From: Crossiella sp. CA-258035
GTDB taxonomy: Bacteria > Actinomycetota > Actinomycetes > Mycobacteriales > Pseudonocardiaceae
Direction: 5' to 3'
Assembly (NCBI RefSeq): GCF_030064675.1
Contig: NZ_CP116413.1
Coordinates: 4,496,001-4,560,000, forward strand
DNA length: 64,000 nucleotides
A program made the position numbers and the translations under genes. Under the pieces are notes generated by a model, which was not told the origin of the DNA, did no database searches, and worked only from the letters and a program-made list of their open reading frames with translations. Shown here in pieces: positions 51,232 to 58,005 of this stretch (positions within the stretch are counted from its first letter, which is position 1; each line of letters begins with the position of its first letter).

Positions 51232-51591
51232 TCATCGTCGTCCGAAGCGGCGGCGTTTGCTGGCATCGCTCCACCTCGGTCTACCGGCCACCCCCGTCTG
51301 CGTAGCCGGCCCTGTTCCTGGAGCGGGGCGGAGCATCAGGTTGATGCCCTCGAAGTCCACCGGGACCCAGTTGTGCTCGTGGACTGTGAACGCCAGCCCC
51401 TGCTCGTTGTCAGCCTGGTGCACCATGATCGCCCGCCCGGTGCGCACCATCTCCACCACCCGCACCCACAACAGCTCACGCACCCGCCTGGTGGTGCGCC
51501 CGACAAAGACCCCCGGCGAGATCTCCAGCAGCCACCGCGTCAAGTGCCCGCGCAACCCGACCGGGCAAGCCGCGACCACGATCACCGTCAC
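51232..51591 (-). CDS. cas2: CRISPR-associated endoribonuclease Cas2 (type I-E)
   Basis: A 119-aa Cas2e: MTVIVVAACPVGLRGHLTRW followed by LLEISPGVFVGRTTRRVREL, then NWVPVDFEGINLMLRP near the C-terminus. It is the structural core of the Cas1-Cas2 integrase that inserts spacers at the leader. The ATG overlaps the cas1 stop. The last 20 residues (basic, SDASKRRRFGRR) differ in frame from the truncated copy near array A. Confidence 0.96.
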   Translation of the reverse strand: MTVIVVAACPVGLRGHLTRWLLEISPGVFVGRTTRRVRELLWVRVVEMVRTGRAIMVHQADNEQGLAFTVHEHNWVPVDFEGINLMLRPAPGTGPATQTGVAGRPRWSDASKRRRFGRR

Positions 51592-52559
51592 AACTCCTCC
51601 CCATAGGCCACCCCGCCGGGCACGACGCGGCCGTTGTCGTCCCAGAGCATCACCACGTCCCCACCGGCGAAGGCCGCATCGTCGAGGGCCTCCGGTCCGT
51701 ACTCCACCAGCTCCTCCTCCGGGGTCAGCAGCGTCTTGATGTCGCGCACGCAGGACTCCAGGAACGCCCCGCCGCGCATCCGGTCCCGGATCGCGCGGCG
51801 GGTGGCCGAGCCGATGTCAGCGACCTCGGCGGCGGCGATGTCGAAGGCCACCGGGATGCTGACCGCGGCTTTGTAGAGGTCGGCGATGTCGTAGACGAAG
51901 GACTTGACGTGTCCGGTGTGGACGAACCCGAGCCCGGGGGAACAGCCCAGGGCCACGATCACCGCGTGCACCACCCCGTAGAGGCTGGTGTGCGCTGCGG
52001 AGAGTGCCTGGTTGACCGGGGTGCCTGCCTGGAAGTCAGCCGGGTCGTAGTCGCGGCGCTGCCAGTCGATCCCGACCCGGGCGGCATGCTCGCGGTAGGC
52101 CCGCCGGACGCGGGCGCCTTCCCGGCCACGCAGCTGCTGCATGGTCAGCCCGCTGGTGTCCTCGCCGGGGAAGCGCATCGCATACATCGCGCGGGCGACC
52201 TTCAACCGGGAGGTCCGGTTGGACACCAGCGCCGCTTGGGCCTGCAGCAGGCTGGTGGAGCGGGCCAGGGTGCGGCCGTGGGCGTCGTAGCGCACCCCGT
52301 GCTCGCCCACCCACACCGCCGTGGACCCGCTTTCCCCGAGCAGCACCATGGCTTGCTGGCTCACCGTGGTACCGGGGCCCAGCAGCAGCGCGCCAAGGGT
52401 GGCCGCCGGGATGTGCACGGTGCCGCGGGCATCGGTGGCGGTGATCGCGTTGTCCTCCCGGTGCACCACGCAGTGCTCCAGGTACAGAAACGACAGCCGG
52501 TCCTGGGCGCGGTGCAGCTGGGAAAGCGGGACCGGCTTGGCACCGGGGAGGTCAGCCAC
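51588..52559 (-). CDS. cas1: CRISPR integrase Cas1 (type I-E)
   Basis: A 323-aa Cas1e. Metal-binding catalytic residues are visible: Glu in LRGREGARVRRAY, His in FVHTGHVKSFVYD and Asp in the same segment (YDIADLYK). The N-terminal beta domain begins LSFLYLEHCVVHRE. GTG 52559 overlaps the end of cas6e by 8 nt. With Cas2 it adds spacers to array B and possibly array A. Confidence 0.97.
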   Translation of the reverse strand: MADLPGAKPVPLSQLHRAQDRLSFLYLEHCVVHREDNAITATDARGTVHIPAATLGALLLGPGTTVSQQAMVLLGESGSTAVWVGEHGVRYDAHGRTLARSTSLLQAQAALVSNRTSRLKVARAMYAMRFPGEDTSGLTMQQLRGREGARVRRAYREHAARVGIDWQRRDYDPADFQAGTPVNQALSAAHTSLYGVVHAVIVALGCSPGLGFVHTGHVKSFVYDIADLYKAAVSIPVAFDIAAAEVADIGSATRRAIRDRMRGGAFLESCVRDIKTLLTPEEELVEYGPEALDDAAFAGGDVVMLWDDNGRVVPGGVAYGEEL

Positions 52560-53220
52560 GGCGCAGCGGGGCCAGGGTGAGCAGGCCGCAGCCATAGCCC
52601 TTGGCCGGGCCGATGCCGCCGATCAGGCTCGCCCGCAACCGATCGGGATCGGTGACCTCCAGCCGGCCCTCGAACACCACAGTGGACAGCGAGACCGTGG
52701 CGGACTTGCGGTCGAAACGCACCACCTCCCGTCCGCGGACGGCCACGTCTGGCTCCTTGTGCTCCCCGGCGGGGATGGTGAAGCCGAACTTCTCGGTGCG
52801 GGTGAGCAGCCAGTCAGTTTGCTGGGCGACGGTGACGTGGTGGAACCGTTGGGACCGCTGGGCATCGGGGGCTTTGCGGCTGCTGTGCACGGGGTTGGCC
52901 TTGAGCCGGAAGCCCCACACCTGCCCGGTGGCCAGGCGGGTGAGCACGGGCTGGTACTCGCGGGTGTCCCAGCCGGTGGTCGTCGGCCAGCCCGCCTGCT
53001 CGACCAGGTGGGTCAGATCGGGACGAGTCGGGCTGACGACATAGAGCTGGACCTGGTGCTCGCTCTGATCCAACCTCCACAGCACCCGGCCTTCCGCAAC
53101 GGCAGGAGTGCTCTGGGGTGGGAATGCGGCTTGGACGGCACCGTGGAGTTTGTGCGGGGAGGCCAGTAGCGCGCGGGCGCCGCGGCGGGCGGGGTTGAGG
53201 GCGCAGCGGGTGAAATACAT
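52552..53220 (-). CDS. cas6e: crRNA endoribonuclease Cas6e (CasE)
   Basis: A 222-aa RAMP protein with two ferredoxin-like folds: MYFTRCALNPARRGARALLA, then SPHKLHGAV with the candidate catalytic His, and the C-terminal G-loop GIGPAKGYGCGLLTLAPL. It cuts 3' of the repeat stem, leaving a 5' handle ending GGTCC. The ATGA overlap with cas5e shows co-translation. Confidence 0.95.
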   Translation of the reverse strand: MYFTRCALNPARRGARALLASPHKLHGAVQAAFPPQSTPAVAEGRVLWRLDQSEHQVQLYVVSPTRPDLTHLVEQAGWPTTTGWDTREYQPVLTRLATGQVWGFRLKANPVHSSRKAPDAQRSQRFHHVTVAQQTDWLLTRTEKFGFTIPAGEHKEPDVAVRGREVVRFDRKSATVSLSTVVFEGRLEVTDPDRLRASLIGGIGPAKGYGCGLLTLAPLRRG

Positions 53221-53954
53221 CAGATCGGTTCCTCGAAGACGGCCATCGGATCATGCCCGCCCCCGGCGAACGCGGCCGCGGGGATGGGCGTGGGGGAGCG
53301 GTGCAGCGGGTTGGGGACGGTGACCTGGGAGCTCAGCACGGTGCGCCAGTCGTACTGGCGGTGCCGGGGATCGAAGCTGACCGGCTCGTCGCGCACCAGC
53401 TCGGCGCGGGGTTCGGTGGCCGGGCAGTCGGCCACGGTGTCCAAGGTGACCATCGGGGCACGGTGCTGCTTCTGCACCCACGGTGAGGCCAGCCACGGCG
53501 CTTCGGCCAGCACCTGGGCAAGGTCGCCGTCGTGCATCCCGTGCAGCAGCACCCCGGCGGGCGGGCAGGACCGGCGTCCCAGGTACAGCGGGAACGCCGG
53601 TGCCCGCAACGCCTGCTCCACGGTTTCCAGAAGTTGGTCCGGGCCGTGCACGGCCACGGCGAAGACCGCGTCGGCGAGGTAGAAGCGGTAGGACAGCGGC
53701 ATGGAGATCTGCCCGTCCCGGCTGCGGGCGGTCTGGAAGTCCCGCTCCAGCCGGCCGGGTTGTTCGATGCGGACCCCGATGCGCAGATCCAGCAGCTCTT
53801 CCAGGGGGTCGGTGCGGCGGCGGCCGGTGGCGGCGGCCAGCAGCCCGAGCACGCCGCTGCGGCTGGGGGCGCGGTCGGTGTTGCGGCGGGTGAAGCGGCT
53901 GCTGGTGCCCCAGGACTGCAACGGCGCGGCCAGCCGCAGCAGCAGGCAGCTCAC
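53220..53954 (-). CDS. cas5e: Cascade subunit Cas5e (CasD)
   Basis: A 244-aa Cas5 RAMP: LLLRLAAPLQSWGTSSRFTR is the family N-terminus, followed by RRNTDRAPSRSGVLGLLAAA. It binds the 5' handle of the crRNA. The start is GTG 53954, overlapping the cas7e stop (GTGA). Confidence 0.95.
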   Translation of the reverse strand: MSCLLLRLAAPLQSWGTSSRFTRRNTDRAPSRSGVLGLLAAATGRRRTDPLEELLDLRIGVRIEQPGRLERDFQTARSRDGQISMPLSYRFYLADAVFAVAVHGPDQLLETVEQALRAPAFPLYLGRRSCPPAGVLLHGMHDGDLAQVLAEAPWLASPWVQKQHRAPMVTLDTVADCPATEPRAELVRDEPVSFDPRHRQYDWRTVLSSQVTVPNPLHRSPTPIPAAAFAGGGHDPMAVFEEPI

Positions 53955-55090
53955 GAGGAGGCCGCCAGCCGCTGCCCGAGCAGTTCGCCGACCGCGCGGA
54001 CGGCGGGGTCGAAGGTGGTGTGGGTGGCCAGCTCGGCCAGCGGCGCGATCTTCTTCTCCCCGATGCCGAAAGTCCACGCTGCGACGGGGGTTTCGTCGAA
54101 GGCGGTGTGGAGTTCGCGGGCGTGCTCGGCCAGCTTGCCGATCGCGGCGTGCACCCGGCCGTGCTCGGCGTTGTCCTCGACGACTTCCTCAAACGCGCCG
54201 ACGAGGTTGATCGGCTGGCGTTGGCGGACGATCAGTAGCACGGCATCGGGCAGGGTGCGGTTGGCGAAGGTGTTCTGCTTGCCCGAGGGCATGCTGGTGA
54301 TGAACGCCCGGGTGAAGGCCTCGGCCGCGCGCACCGCGGCGGTGGCATCACCGAGGTTGTCGCACAGGGCGTCGAGGTCGAGGGCGGCGTAGCGGTAGAG
54401 GGTGGAGGAGTTGAACTCCACCGTGCCGATCATCCCCGCCCCGGCGTCTTCGTCGTCGTTGTTCTTCTTGCTGTCATCCACCGCGGTGAAGTAGTCGTAC
54501 TCGTTGTCCACCGCGTGCACGCTCAGGGCGTGGGCGACCTGGACGGCGGCCTCGACGTTGAGGTCGGTGGCCGAGGCGACCATCCGCCCGAACAGCGCGA
54601 TGTCCACCGAGTGCTCGCGGTCGGCGCGGGCCTTGGCCTCCTGCTTGTTGATGCTCACCTTCCCGTCGCCGGCCTCGGTGGCGGCGGTGACGGCCAGCTC
54701 GGCGAGGGACTCGATCTGGCGGTGGCTGAGGAAGAGCAGAAATTCCGACTCCGGTGCCGCCCCGTCCTTGCGGGCGGCCTTGGTCTTGATGCCGATCGCG
54801 GTGAGCACTTCACCTGCGAGGTCTGCGGCCCGCTCGGCCAGTGCGGGTGCTTGCCGGGTGATCTCGGTGGCGAGGACCTCCACGACCTGCCGGGTGCGCA
54901 TGCCCAGCTCGGAGCGATCCAGGTGCGCGGGGAAGGCCTCGCGGGTGGCGCGTTTCCACGCCTGGCTGGAGACCCGGGCGCGGCGACGGCCGCCGTAGAC
55001 GGCGGTCTTGGGGCTGCCGGTGTCGTCACGGTTGATGTTGCTCGGCGGCACGCTCTGGATGATGTGCACGTCGAGAATGGTGCGTGGCAT
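53951..55090 (-). CDS. cas7e: Cascade backbone subunit Cas7e (CasC/Cse4)
   Basis: A 379-aa backbone protein: ILDVHIIQSVPPSNINRDDT, VYGGRRRARVSSQAWKRATR and the C-terminal TLPDAVLLIVRQRQPINLVG. Six copies coat the crRNA in Cascade. ATG start, 19 nt after cse2. Confidence 0.97.
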   Translation of the reverse strand: MPRTILDVHIIQSVPPSNINRDDTGSPKTAVYGGRRRARVSSQAWKRATREAFPAHLDRSELGMRTRQVVEVLATEITRQAPALAERAADLAGEVLTAIGIKTKAARKDGAAPESEFLLFLSHRQIESLAELAVTAATEAGDGKVSINKQEAKARADREHSVDIALFGRMVASATDLNVEAAVQVAHALSVHAVDNEYDYFTAVDDSKKNNDDEDAGAGMIGTVEFNSSTLYRYAALDLDALCDNLGDATAAVRAAEAFTRAFITSMPSGKQNTFANRTLPDAVLLIVRQRQPINLVGAFEEVVEDNAEHGRVHAAIGKLAEHARELHTAFDETPVAAWTFGIGEKKIAPLAELATHTTFDPAVRAVGELLGQRLAASS

Positions 55091-55109
55091 AGGGATTGTC
55101 CCCTTGGTC

Positions 55110-55763
55110 TCAGGCGGTGGGCTTGTCCACCGCGGTCTCGGTCGGCTCGGTGGCGGTGGCGGTGGTGGCCGTGGTGTGGGTGCGGTAGAAGTCCCGGCCC
55201 CACCGCAGGCGCACGCCGGCGGCGCCGCCGGGGCGTTGCCAGCGCAGCAGGTCCTCGGCCAGCTGCCCGTAGTCCACGGGGATGTCCTGGCCGCGCAGCA
55301 GTTGCACGAGCCCGCGCAGGTGGTGCACCAACTCGCTATAGCTGTCGGAGGTGCCCAAGGTGAGGAAACGGCGCAGCACCGGTGCGGGCGGGTCGGTCGG
55401 CTCTTGGGGGTGCAGCCGCCGTACCGCCGCTCCCAGGCCGTGACCGCGCTGGTGCATCCGCTTGCCGCGGGACTGCTGATGGGTGGCGTAGAGGGTCAGC
55501 GCGGTGTGCGCGGCGATCTCTCCAGGCGTGGGTTTCTCGCCGGGGTTGGGGCCGGTGAAGACGGGGGAGAGGGTGTAGCGGTGGATGTCGGCCACGCTGC
55601 CAGCGGGTGTGCCGACCGCCCGGCGCAGCCGGGCCAGGGCGGCGACCTCGGCGGAGTGGTTGGCCAGCACCCCCTGCTGCAGGCTCCGGATGCGACGGTC
55701 GACCTCCGCGCCGACCGCGCCCAGCTCGGGAGTGACTGTGGGGGTGGTGGTGTGGGTGGTCAT
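55110..55763 (-). CDS. cse2: Cascade small subunit Cse2 (CasB, Cas11e)
   Basis: A 217-aa helical protein; characteristic parts are LARLRRAVGTPAG near residue 45, TLYATHQQSRGKRMHQRGHG, and LLRGQDIPVDYGQLAEDLLR with WGRDFY at the end. It stabilises the displaced strand in the R-loop. ATG 55763 overlaps the cas8e stop. The Thr-rich tail is unusual. Confidence 0.93.
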   Translation of the reverse strand: MTTHTTTPTVTPELGAVGAEVDRRIRSLQQGVLANHSAEVAALARLRRAVGTPAGSVADIHRYTLSPVFTGPNPGEKPTPGEIAAHTALTLYATHQQSRGKRMHQRGHGLGAAVRRLHPQEPTDPPAPVLRRFLTLGTSDSYSELVHHLRGLVQLLRGQDIPVDYGQLAEDLLRWQRPGGAAGVRLRWGRDFYRTHTTATTATATEPTETAVDKPTA

Positions 55764-57394
55764 GAGGCCACCTCGATGGTTTGGGCCGCCAGCGGCAGGG
55801 CGGTGTGGAGGTCGCGCCGGAATCGCTTGTCGGCCAACGGTGTGTTCATCAGGCGCGCATCGACGGTGCGGCCGCGCCACGCCGTCATCGGCGCCCGCGC
55901 CAGCAAATCCGCGGCCACCGCCTGCGCGCACTGGCGTGCTTGACGCTGCCAGGCCTGGTGGGCGGCCATGGGATCGGTGGTGGCGTCCAGGTCACGCAGC
56001 CACGCGCGGAACAGCGGGTCCAGCGCGGCGAAAACCTGTTCCCGGGCGCGGGTGACGGGTCCGTCGCGTTCGTCGCGGCCGCACCCGGCCGCGGCGGCGA
56101 GGTTGCCCGCCAAGCGTCCCACCGCTTTCGCGGTCTCCTCCGCGGCCTGCACGCAGGCCACCGCGGTGGCGGCCAGGTCGGTGGCCTCGCGGTGCAGCAG
56201 GATGGCGTGCAGGGGGAGTTGGTCGTCGAGGATGTCCTCGGTGGTGGAGCTTTGGGCGCCGTAAGTCATGCCGATGGTGTGCAGCCGCACCGGCAGATCC
56301 GGGTCGATCTCGTTGCCCAGCCGGGCGATCCACTCCAGCACCTGCGGAGTCAACGCCGCGGCCGCATCCTGGCCTTGGGGTCGTTGGGCGGCGGGCAGCA
56401 GCGATGCCAGGCCGCGCCAGACCGCCCGGTCCGGCAGGTGCTCCCGCGGCATGTACACCAGGGGCAGGCCGTGTTTTTTCTCCTGCGGGGTGCTGCGCCG
56501 CCAGGCGGTGTGCGGCTCGTGGTGGTGCTTGTTTTGCGGGGTCAGGCGCTCGCCGTTGCAGATGAGCACGCCGGTGACCGCGGAGGTGGTGTAGGAGAGC
56601 AGGATCCGGCGGCTTTGCCAGGTGTAGAGGTCCACCCGCCCGCACGGTGCCCGCCCGCCGTCGAGTTCTTCCCCGACTCCGACCGGGTCGCGTTCCCACG
56701 CCGGCAGGTCGGTTTCCGGGGTGGCGGTGAGGCCGTGCTGGTCGTAGGCGATGAGGTTGAGCAGCAACGTCTCCCGCAACGTCGCACCCTCGGGAATCAC
56801 GCCACCGAGGTGGCCGGACCAGGCGGTGCCGATCGGGTAGCCCTTGCCGCCCTTGACCCGCTTGTCCCCGACCGCGCCGGACTTGATCCCGGAGGGGTCG
56901 AAGGCCTGGCAGTGCACCAGCCACCGCGCCGCCTCGGCGAAGGACAACGACAGGATCGCACCGAGCCGGTTGGTGAAGAACGGGTGGCCGTTGGGCACAT
57001 CGGCGATGAGCTTGCCCAGCTCGGAGACCTCGCCCTTGGCGGTGTGCAACCCGGCGACCTGGAAGAACGGGGCCTGCGGGGAGAGCAGATCGAACCGGTC
57101 GCGGTGCTGGTGCAGATATTCACCGATCTGCTGGGCGGGTAGTTCGGGCTGCTGCCACAGCTGTTCCCAGGCGTCAAGGTCGCGCGGACCGTCGACAGCG
57201 CGGTGCAAGACCGCCAGCAGCAGCCTGGTGAGGGCGAAGACCTGGGTGGGAACATCGCCGAGTACCGCGGCGAGCTCGTGGGCACGCCTGAATACCTCGG
57301 TCAGGGACAGCTCTTCCCGTTGCCCGGTGTTGGTGCGCACGGAAAGCCAGGGTTCGTCGATCAGGTTGTATGACAACGGGTTAGACCCGTTCAT
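55760..57394 (-). CDS. cas8e: Cascade large subunit Cas8e (Cse1, CasA)
   Basis: A 544-aa large subunit: SYNLIDEPWLSVRTNTGQRE, LLAVLHRAVDGPRDLDAWEQ, RFDLLSPQAPFFQVAGL and the PAM-reading region GHPFFTNR…GGKGYPIGTAWSGHLGG. It recognises the PAM and recruits Cas3. It is downstream of the mini-CRISPR and the small membrane protein, so its transcription likely depends on the promoter at 57897-57925. Confidence 0.96.
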   Translation of the reverse strand: MNGSNPLSYNLIDEPWLSVRTNTGQREELSLTEVFRRAHELAAVLGDVPTQVFALTRLLLAVLHRAVDGPRDLDAWEQLWQQPELPAQQIGEYLHQHRDRFDLLSPQAPFFQVAGLHTAKGEVSELGKLIADVPNGHPFFTNRLGAILSLSFAEAARWLVHCQAFDPSGIKSGAVGDKRVKGGKGYPIGTAWSGHLGGVIPEGATLRETLLLNLIAYDQHGLTATPETDLPAWERDPVGVGEELDGGRAPCGRVDLYTWQSRRILLSYTTSAVTGVLICNGERLTPQNKHHHEPHTAWRRSTPQEKKHGLPLVYMPREHLPDRAVWRGLASLLPAAQRPQGQDAAAALTPQVLEWIARLGNEIDPDLPVRLHTIGMTYGAQSSTTEDILDDQLPLHAILLHREATDLAATAVACVQAAEETAKAVGRLAGNLAAAAGCGRDERDGPVTRAREQVFAALDPLFRAWLRDLDATTDPMAAHQAWQRQARQCAQAVAADLLARAPMTAWRGRTVDARLMNTPLADKRFRRDLHTALPLAAQTIEVAS

Positions 57395-57414
57395 GGGTGC
57401 ATCCTTTGGCTGTC

Positions 57415-57660
57415 CTACTCGGGCTTTTGTCGAAGCAACCTGTCTAGTTGTTTGGTCAACTCAATGACCGTGATGACGAATGCGCTTAGTCCGGCACCCG
57501 TAGTGGCCAGAAAGCGGCCGGTGGGGCTGAGGGTCCCCTCAAAACCCACCCAGGTTGCTGCGGCTGCCACGCCCGCGACAAGTAGAGAGCAGGGCACCGT
57601 GACGATCAAAACAATCAGCCAGTGTGTCAGAAACTGCTGTTCATTCGGACTTCGTGGCAT
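57415..57660 (-). CDS. 81-aa two-helix membrane protein inside the cas operon
   Basis: MPRSPNEQQFLTHWLIVLIV continues TVPCSLLVAGVAAAA; a second helix is FLATTGAGLSAFVITVIEL, followed by a short basic tail (TKQLDRLLRQKPE). AGAAGG lies 10 nt before ATG 57660. It sits 20 nt ahead of cas8e and behind the mini-CRISPR, so it is co-transcribed with Cascade. No known Cas family fits. Possible roles are an abortive or toxin-like membrane effector or a chance insertion. Confidence 0.6.
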   Translation of the reverse strand: MPRSPNEQQFLTHWLIVLIVTVPCSLLVAGVAAAATWVGFEGTLSPTGRFLATTGAGLSAFVITVIELTKQLDRLLRQKPE

Positions 57661-57777
57661 CTCGGATTGCCTTCTCTGGCCGCGACCTCCCTGCTCGTAT
57701 AATCGCTGATTGCGGGAGTGTCGTCTGTTGATAGAGCTGAAGGTCGGTCGAGGCTGCCCCGCTTGCACTCCAGGGAA

Positions 57778-57866
57778 CTTGGCACCCCGCATTAGCGGGG
57801 ACAACACAACAAGGTCACGTGCTGGTCCTCAATGCACCTGGATCAACTTCGCCGGGCGAAGACAAC
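57778..57866 (-). ncRNA. Degenerate mini-CRISPR (CreR/CreA-like guide RNA candidate)
   Basis: On the minus strand, GTTGTCTTCGCCCGGCGAAG leads into TTGATCC (repeat-like 1, 57866-57840), then a 34-nt pseudo-spacer (57839-57806), then GTTGTCCCCGCTAATGCGGG ending GTGCC (repeat-like 2 from 57805). Both keep the type I-E repeat layout: GTYGT, a 6-bp stem, then a 7-nt handle. The first stem has changed compensatorily (CTTCGC/GCGAAG instead of CCCCGC/GCGGGG). The repeat starts are exactly 61 bp apart, the array period. The pseudo-spacer seed GGTGCATTGAGGACCAG matches the promoter at 57900-57916. Cas6e could process it into a guide that represses the Cascade operon. Confidence 0.75.
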
Positions 57867-57896
57867 GAGTTGGCGTGACGTTTTCGACCTGTCGCC

Positions 57897-57925
57897 ATAC
57901 TGGTCCTCAAAGCACCCTTCGTCAA
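57897..57925 (-). promoter_or_regulatory. Cascade-operon promoter with embedded pseudo-protospacer
   Basis: Minus strand: -35 TTGACG (57925-57920), 17-bp spacer, -10 CAGTAT (57902-57897). AAG at 57919-57917 directly precedes GGTGCTTTGAGGACCAG (57916-57900), which equals the mini-CRISPR pseudo-spacer except at position 6. AAG is a canonical type I-E PAM, and position 6 is one of the flipped-out bases that Cascade does not read. A bound Cascade would cover the -10 and start site. Confidence 0.7.
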
Positions 57926-58005
57926 GTTGGCTCGCGACTTCTATGTGTATATCCCCGTCAGGAGTTTAGTTGTTTGAGGAACTAGTTGAAGCTGCTCAAG
58001 CATTT

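Noticed and set aside
49844-51274. Long open frames on both strands through array B (about 290 and 476 codons of PRAGGDGP-type repeats), and similar ones in arrays A and C
   Set aside because: They are translations of GC-rich CRISPR repeats without stops; period 61 bp, no start signals, no homology expected.
57661-57777. A CreT-like toxin RNA or mini-ORF linked to the mini-CRISPR
   Set aside because: No convincing small toxin ORF or rare-codon cluster is visible; the pseudo-spacer targets the promoter of its own operon, which suits self-regulation better.
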